Assembly: GCA_903772945.1 (NCBI GenBank)
Contig: CAICTM010001170.1
Span: 1 to 35,200 of the forward strand
Source: Seminavis robusta
Taxonomy: Eukaryota > Bacillariophyta > Bacillariophyceae > Naviculales > Naviculaceae
Length of the DNA stretch: 35,200 bases
Reading direction: 5' to 3'
The translations under genes were made by a program, and so were the position numbers. Under the pieces are notes generated by a model. That model saw nothing but the letters and a program-made list of their open reading frames with translations, ran no database searches and had not been told where the DNA came from. The stretch's first letter is position 1. Every line of letters begins with the position of its first letter. This document shows, in pieces, positions 30,946-35,200 of the stretch.

Positions 30946-31424
30946 TCGTCGTACTTTCATGTCGCCAAAGGAGATGATGACATCCGAATGGTTTACGATG
31001 GGACCAAATGCGGGCTCAACGCTGCGGTTTGGATCGCTTCGTTCTTCTTGCCCACAGTAGAAACTCATTTGAGAGCTGTCGAAGAAGGGACCTTCATGTG
31101 CGATGTCGATATCGGCGAGATGTTTCTAAACTTCATGATGCACCCATCGCTGCGAAAATATTGTGGTGTGGACTTGACTCTGTACAGCATTAACCTAGCT
31201 CCGGTCGAGGGTTTCAAAGCCGCGGCAACGGGCAAGGTTTTGCTAGCATGGAATCGAATCGCTATGGGTCTCACTTGGTCTCCCTACCAAGCATGCCTGT
31301 GCATGCACTTCGCTGATGAGCTTATCCGTGGAGATGTTTCGGATCCCTCTAACGTCTTTTACTGGTCCCGTGTTCGATTGAATCTACCAGGAATGGAGTC
31401 CTACGTGCCACACCTTCCTTGGGT
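30946..31424 (+). pseudogene. Reverse-transcriptase palm fragment of the second retroelement
   Basis: The frame continues SYFHVAKGDDDIRMVYDGTK, CGLNAAVWIASFFLPTVETH, then motif A as DVDIGEMFLNF (31102-31134, catalytic-type first Asp pair), CGVDLTLY, motif B as RIAMGLTWSPYQACL (31264-31293), RGDVSDPSNVFYWSRVRLNL and PGMESYVPHLPW. The sequence switches into the duplicated host segment at about 31424, before the expected motif C (a VDD). The IGEMFLNF motif A separates it from copia, gypsy and DIRS RTs. I associate it with a protist RT lineage often annotated only as RNA-dependent DNA polymerase. Truncated, therefore inactive. Confidence 0.75.
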
Positions 31425-31850
31425 CTCAACACTGGAAACGAAAAACTCTGCCAAACAATGAATTTGCTCTGTAGTTTCACTCTACGGAAGGGGCAGAGTG
31501 AACTCCCAGAGTTTTGGCTAAGTAATGAGTTCGAACAGGCCGCAGAATGTATGTGACCCGAGTTGGCATGACAGGGATGGCAGGCGCATGATTCGATCCT
31601 TGCACAGTGACCAGGTATACTACTATCTATATATGTATACCTATATATATTTATAACCACAGGTTAACCGTCCTAGAAGAGGAGTTGTCACATTCACAAA
31701 GTACACGAAAAGAAAACAATTACGCCCTCACGCAAACCAAAAAACAGTCAAGGCTGCACTGACAAAAGACATATGGGTATGCATGAAAGAAGGCAACAAA
31801 GAAGAACACATATTATCTTATACGTTAATTATTCAGGTCTAGAATAGTAC

Positions 31851-32512
31851 CTAAAACCTTCCACCTCGAATCCTCCCCCCCACTCCGCCGCCTCGCCCCC
31901 CCCCCCCCCCCCCCTCCCACCCTCCCCGCCCCCCCCCGCCCCCCCGCCCCCCCCCCCGCCATTCCCCTCCCCCCCCCCCCCCTCCCCCCCTCCCGCGCTC
32001 CCCCCCCTTCCCCTCCCCACCCGCTTCCTTCCCCCCCCCCCCGCCGCCCGCCCCCCCCCCATGCCCCTGCCCCGCGCCCCGTCCCCCCCCCCCCCCTCCG
32101 GCCCCGCCGCGCCCCCCCCTCCCCCCCCCTGGCTAGCCGATATCTTTTGGCATGATGGTGATTCTTGGCATGGATAGCACAAAGTTGGAACATTGGAACA
32201 TGTCACCAAGATGGGCTTCTGACTTGCTGGAGAGCTTCCATTGCAGACCCTTGGAACCTGATGTCTTTTCTAATATCAGAAGCTATGTCTCGACAAGACG
32301 CTGAAAGGGCAGTCTCTGATTAGGAGATCGGTTGATTCTGGTACCTTCGAATTTCTCTGAAGCCACAGTTCCTGGGCGTAGCGCTGTCGCTTTTTGACAC
32401 ACACCTTAAATGGAGGAGGGACCTTCCTGGCGGCCCGCTTTGCTAGCGCTTTCCGGAATCTGGGATGTTGTCCGTCGACTACTTTGCTTGCAGTTGGTTT
32501 AGTCTTTACCAT
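31851..32512 (-). pseudogene. Histone H3 variant, damaged copy
   Basis: The start (32512, [15 protein letters not shown]) and tail are intact and in frame to about KKRQRY. Single-base deletions then break the core, and a ~253 bp C-rich tract (G-rich in the coding sense) is inserted ten codons before the stop. Its tail has the same K14Q and K23R changes as copy 1, so those are not sequencing accidents unique to one copy. Confidence 0.8.
31876..32129. repeat. ~250 bp C-rich low-complexity insert
   Basis: The tract is almost entirely C on the plus strand, with a few T, A and CG steps, placed between CCTCC and TGGCTAGCC of the H3 sequence. Copy 1 reads straight through this point. Arg/Gly-rich minus-strand frames here are composition effects. 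Likely a sequencing or consensus artefact. Confidence 0.9.
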
Positions 32513-32707
32513 AATGGAGGAAATCAATTTATGTCTCATTATTTTTGGACTGTGGATGTAGCGTTAAACTGCATGCATAGTAGCATGCCGTCTTTGCTCT
32601 CTAGTACAACTTCCTGCTGGAATGATATCAATATAGTCGTTGCAGTACTGGGGCTGGGGCTGGTTGGGGTCATTCTGTTTCTATATACTGTAGTTTGGGT
32701 TCGTTGC

Positions 32708-33980
32708 ATGAAATTCAAGCAATCTCGTTGCATGAACTATTTTTTGAAAAAGTGGATGGGGGAGGGGGGAGAGATTTTTGAAAATGTGTCAGTCTCACAA
32801 AAATCCTGTCCGGACAAACGAAAAGAAAAACAAGGAATAATATGCCATCCCTGGTTCTTGGTTGGATAGTGATGGTGCAGATGCAGAAGCGTATGCCATG
32901 CTACCAGGATCTTGTAGTGGGTGCCTCTGTGTCTAGAAGAAGATACCTGCAACCTTTGCTTTAGTTCAAGCTCAACAAGTTGAGGGCTCCAGGTATAGGT
33001 GGGCCACCAGAAACCTAAAAGACCACGCTCCATTCACCTCCGGAAACCTGTAGCGAGTCGAATCCTCTTTATGGAGAAGAATGGGCCATGTTTTTGATAG
33101 TGGATCGGGTGCTAATAGTAAGAAGAAGAGAAGCAAGAAGACCAGTGAAAGAAAGGAACCTGTCAAAGGAAGAAGACTGGTGAGAAGAGGACTGCAGTAT
33201 GTGGTCAAAGGTCAAGGACTGCCAAGCACAGAAAGGGAAGAGGAAGGAGTCTAGCAGCGGAGCAGCGGAGAGCAACAATCAAGGCTGAACTTCACAGTGA
33301 AAGGATACCCAAGAGAGTCATCTGAGTACGAGCCTAGTGAGGGCAAGATAGTGTAACGGCCGCCGGGCTATGGACAAAGCAAGGAGGACGAGGATGATGG
33401 CATCGTAGCTCGCCACTGTGACATATGTCACCTCAAACAATGCCTTGCCACTGATTGGGACCAGAAGATTCGTGATATCTGCCACAAGCACTTGATAGCT
33501 GACAAGAGAACTATCAATTTCACAAAGAAGGCTGTTGAAAAGATGCTTCAGAAGGAACACTGCAGACTTTTCATGAAAAGGTATAGCATCAAGGATCCCA
33601 CCCCAGTTTGCATTGTTTCAACCTTGGAACTGAAAGTAGATGTTTATGGGAAGAGGATGCTTGACTATGAAGCTAACATGGAATCAAGTGATGATGATTA
33701 AACGGTTGACGGGAACCTGGAGGAGTTGAAGGTCGACTTGTATGGTAATATGAAACTGTCGTGCGGGGATGACAGCACCAATGACAGCAGCGACGATGAG
33801 TCAAAATCAGATGAGAGAGGAGGGAGAATGAAGAGAGAGGACAAAGTGTATGAATTTGTCTTGGACTCCTCTGATGAGAAGGGTGATGAAGAGCTGTAAC
33901 GTCCTGTATTCGCAAAACAATCTGAGACGGTAAAGGTGGTCAGAAAACAAACTGATGCGCTCCTCCTGCCAAGAAAAAGG

Positions 33981-34030
<50 letters not shown>

Positions 34031-34160
34031 AAAAGCAAACAGGGTCTCTATCGGAAGTGTCACTAACAAACTGGAGGCTAAGGAAGGCAACAAATTAGAA
34101 AGTCTGTCGTCCTGCTCATCCGATGAAGAAGAAATGGAGTTCACCATGAAGCTTACGTGA
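32708..34160 (+). pseudogene. Cys-rich basic/acidic protein gene, copy 2, with the natural 3' end
   Basis: Copy 2 of the gene at 4391. Start, basic region and CDICHLKQC/CHKHL cluster are recognisable, but several one-base deletions, TAA at 33699 and TAA at 33897 break it. Here the junction that is frameshifted in copy 1 is in frame (NMKLSCGDDSTNDSSDDES). After the poly-A insert the frame continues to SSCSSDEEEMEFTMKL and TGA at 34158, showing that the intact protein ended in an acidic, Ser-rich tail. Each copy is broken at different points. Confidence 0.65.
33981..34029. repeat. 49-base poly-A insert
   Basis: Inserted in copy 2 where copy 1 has only GCCACAAAAGC. There is no target duplication and the gene continues on both sides, so it is not a retroposed 3' tail. 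Artefact or slippage. Confidence 0.9.
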
Positions 34161-34280
34161 AGGGAGACCTAACAATTAGTAGAAGAGTTCATAGTAGTAT
34201 AAGTAGAAAAAAACCATGTTAGTTCTCTTTCTTTTTTTCTTTTGGTTGGAGCTAGAGCTGCACGAGGTCCACTTAGTATC

Positions 34281-34324
34281 TCCCTCTCTCTCTTCTCTCT
34301 CTTTCTCTCTCTCTCTCTCTCTTT
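34281..34324 (+). repeat. CT/TCTC microsatellite
   Basis: A mainly (CT)n run of about 45 bp within a broader pyrimidine-rich stretch (34225-34370). The 34161-34456 gap holds no recognisable gene. Confidence 0.8.
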
Positions 34325-34456
34325 TTAGCCCTCTCTATCTCTCTTCGAACTCTCTCGTCTTTGCTCTCTCTTGGTTTTTGGAGTCTCATCAGGGGAGGCA
34401 CTTACAGATATTCTGGAAGTCTGGTGTGTAAAACTGTCGCAGTGGCATCTCCATCG

Positions 34457-35200
34457 TTATGGTACCCAGTTCCACAGTCTTTGCTTCAAACTTTTTCTCT
34501 CTGGGCTCCTTCTCATCACCAAGACCATTTTGCTTGCGTTAGTCTCCTCTGCATCATCCCTTTTCTTGGCGGGCTTCTTCTTATCATCAAGACCATCGTG
34601 GCTCCTGTCAGTGTCATCGAGAATGGAATCCTCGGACTCCTCCTTTCCACCTCCTCTACCTTATCCCCATTGTCTCCTTCTTCCCCGTTATCATCCCCTT
34701 CTCCCTTTTGTTGCAGTTGGGTGTAATCATGGGGGTGGATGAGCCGGAGGTATCGTTCAATGTTCGGGGGGAGGTCCTTATCCTGTGAATTGGAGAAGGA
34801 ATCATAGTGGAAGTGGGGGTAGATACGTGCCATACTGCTTTGCAAAAGACCAGACTCCCCGAGCATCTCACTGGGATCAAAAGATTCAGCGCATCTTGGT
34901 ACCAGTATGATAATCACTCGGAGGTGTCGGTTCCGCCCAACATGGGTGATGTATCCAACCTCTCGTGAGAGTGACATGGGAACGACAACTGCATTGCCGT
35001 ATTTGGTGTAAGTTTGCTGACCATCCAAATCTCGAGCATTTTTGTGGTGGCTCCCAAATATCCCATTTTGGTCTAGAGGGATCTCTATGAACACTACTTG
35101 CCTTTGAGTAACTGAATATCCGCTAGGAAGTTTGGAGTAAGCTCAATGTGACTCTCATTCACCTCCTTCAAGTTTGTGTCAAAGGTACTGTGGCGGTATA
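34457..35200 (-). pseudogene. C-terminal part of an unrecognised gene, entering from the right edge, two frame changes
   Basis: The minus strand from the window edge reads STFDTNLKEVNESHIELTPN and FLADIQLLKGK. A frame change near 35096 leads to VVFIEIPLDQNGIFGSHHKN, ARDLDGQQTYTKYGNAVVVP, RVIIILVPRC and YPHFHYDSFSNSQDKDLPP. A second change at about 34640 (an AGGAGGAG run) gives EESEDSILDDTDRSHDGLDD, KKKPAKKRDDAEETNASK and KQRLWNWVP before TAA at 34459-34457. The C-terminus is charged and NLS-like. No family recognised. The frame changes sit at short runs where consensus errors are common. Confidence 0.4.

Larger units (their letters stand above)
31428..34160. repeat. Segmental duplication copy 2 (H3 plus acidic-protein gene), damaged
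   Basis: Same order and orientation as 3350-5776. 31428-31870 is nearly perfect. After the C-rich insert the copy has many single-base deletions until about 33900, and a poly-A insert follows. It continues beyond the point where copy 1 is cut, supplying the natural 3' end of the plus-strand gene. Confidence 0.85.

Noticed and set aside
24941..30955. hAT-like DNA transposon or MITE, because of the 8-bp flanking duplication and weakly inverted ends
   Set aside because: Two long direct terminal repeats, a polypurine tract and a Gag frame between them fit an LTR element better.
31825..32209. Gly/Arg-rich minus-strand frames over the C-rich tract
   Set aside because: Pure composition effect of the low-complexity insert; no homologous frame in copy 1.
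33981..34029. Poly-A as the tail of a processed retrocopy
   Set aside because: The gene continues in frame sense beyond it and copy 1 lacks it; no target duplication.
1..35200. CRISPR arrays, tRNA or rRNA genes, bacterial operons
   Set aside because: No short regularly spaced repeats, cloverleaf-type sequences or ribosomal sequence were seen; content is eukaryotic.

Overview
The window reads as repeat-rich eukaryotic nuclear DNA, most likely from a stramenopile and probably a pennate diatom. The basis is the style of its retroelements: copia-type Gag and Pol of the kind I associate with diatom CoDi elements, and a protist reverse transcriptase with an IGEMFLNF-type motif A. It also holds a histone H3 gene and GT-AG-like introns. 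No bacterial features, tRNA, rRNA or CRISPR array are visible. The species assignment is inference.

Layout. (1) 1-1521, minus strand: the 5' end of a copia-like LTR retrotransposon (start of Gag, about 1 kb leader, 246 bp LTR), flanked by a ~500 bp satellite (1522-2300). (2) 2300-3350: mostly uncoded, with a short direct-repeat pair and two zinc-finger-like fragments. (3) 3350-5776: a host segment with a divergent histone H3 variant (minus) head-to-head with a basic/acidic, Cys-rich nuclear-type protein gene (plus). The second gene is frameshifted and loses its 3' end to a copia junction. (4) 5777-12821: two tandem copia copies sharing an LTR. The first is a decayed 3' half; the second has a nearly complete PR-IN-RT-RH Pol but no Gag or primer site. 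The ~495 bp satellite follows to 13857. (5) 13858-25000: a second, unrelated retroelement with a coiled-coil Gag-like ORF1 and the pre-RT part of a polymerase protein. The latter occurs in five tandem or inverted units, several of them extremely noisy. (6) 24950-30945: a nested minus-strand LTR element containing only a copia Gag and an intron-rich, pol-less stretch. It is inserted in the polymerase reading frame just before the RT palm, and the RT resumes at 30946. (7) 31428-34160: a second, damaged copy of the H3/acidic-protein segment carrying a ~250 bp C-rich insert and 49 A. (8) 34160-35200: a CT microsatellite and the end of an unrecognised minus-strand gene.

Biological highlights. The first 15 nt after the minus-strand copia LTR are perfectly complementary to a 15-mer inside the LTR that begins exactly at an initiator-like TCACTTT. 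This is the arrangement expected for Tf1-type self-priming, here in a copia-like element. The H3 variant keeps a normal core but has K14Q and K23R changes and a cysteine-containing tail. Its divergently transcribed neighbour has the basic-plus-acidic design of histone-binding proteins.

Caution. Several blocks look like uncorrected long-read sequence: insertion-rich blocks, single-base-deletion-rich blocks, a fold-back array and C/A homopolymer inserts. Some of the rearrangement may therefore be assembly artefact.
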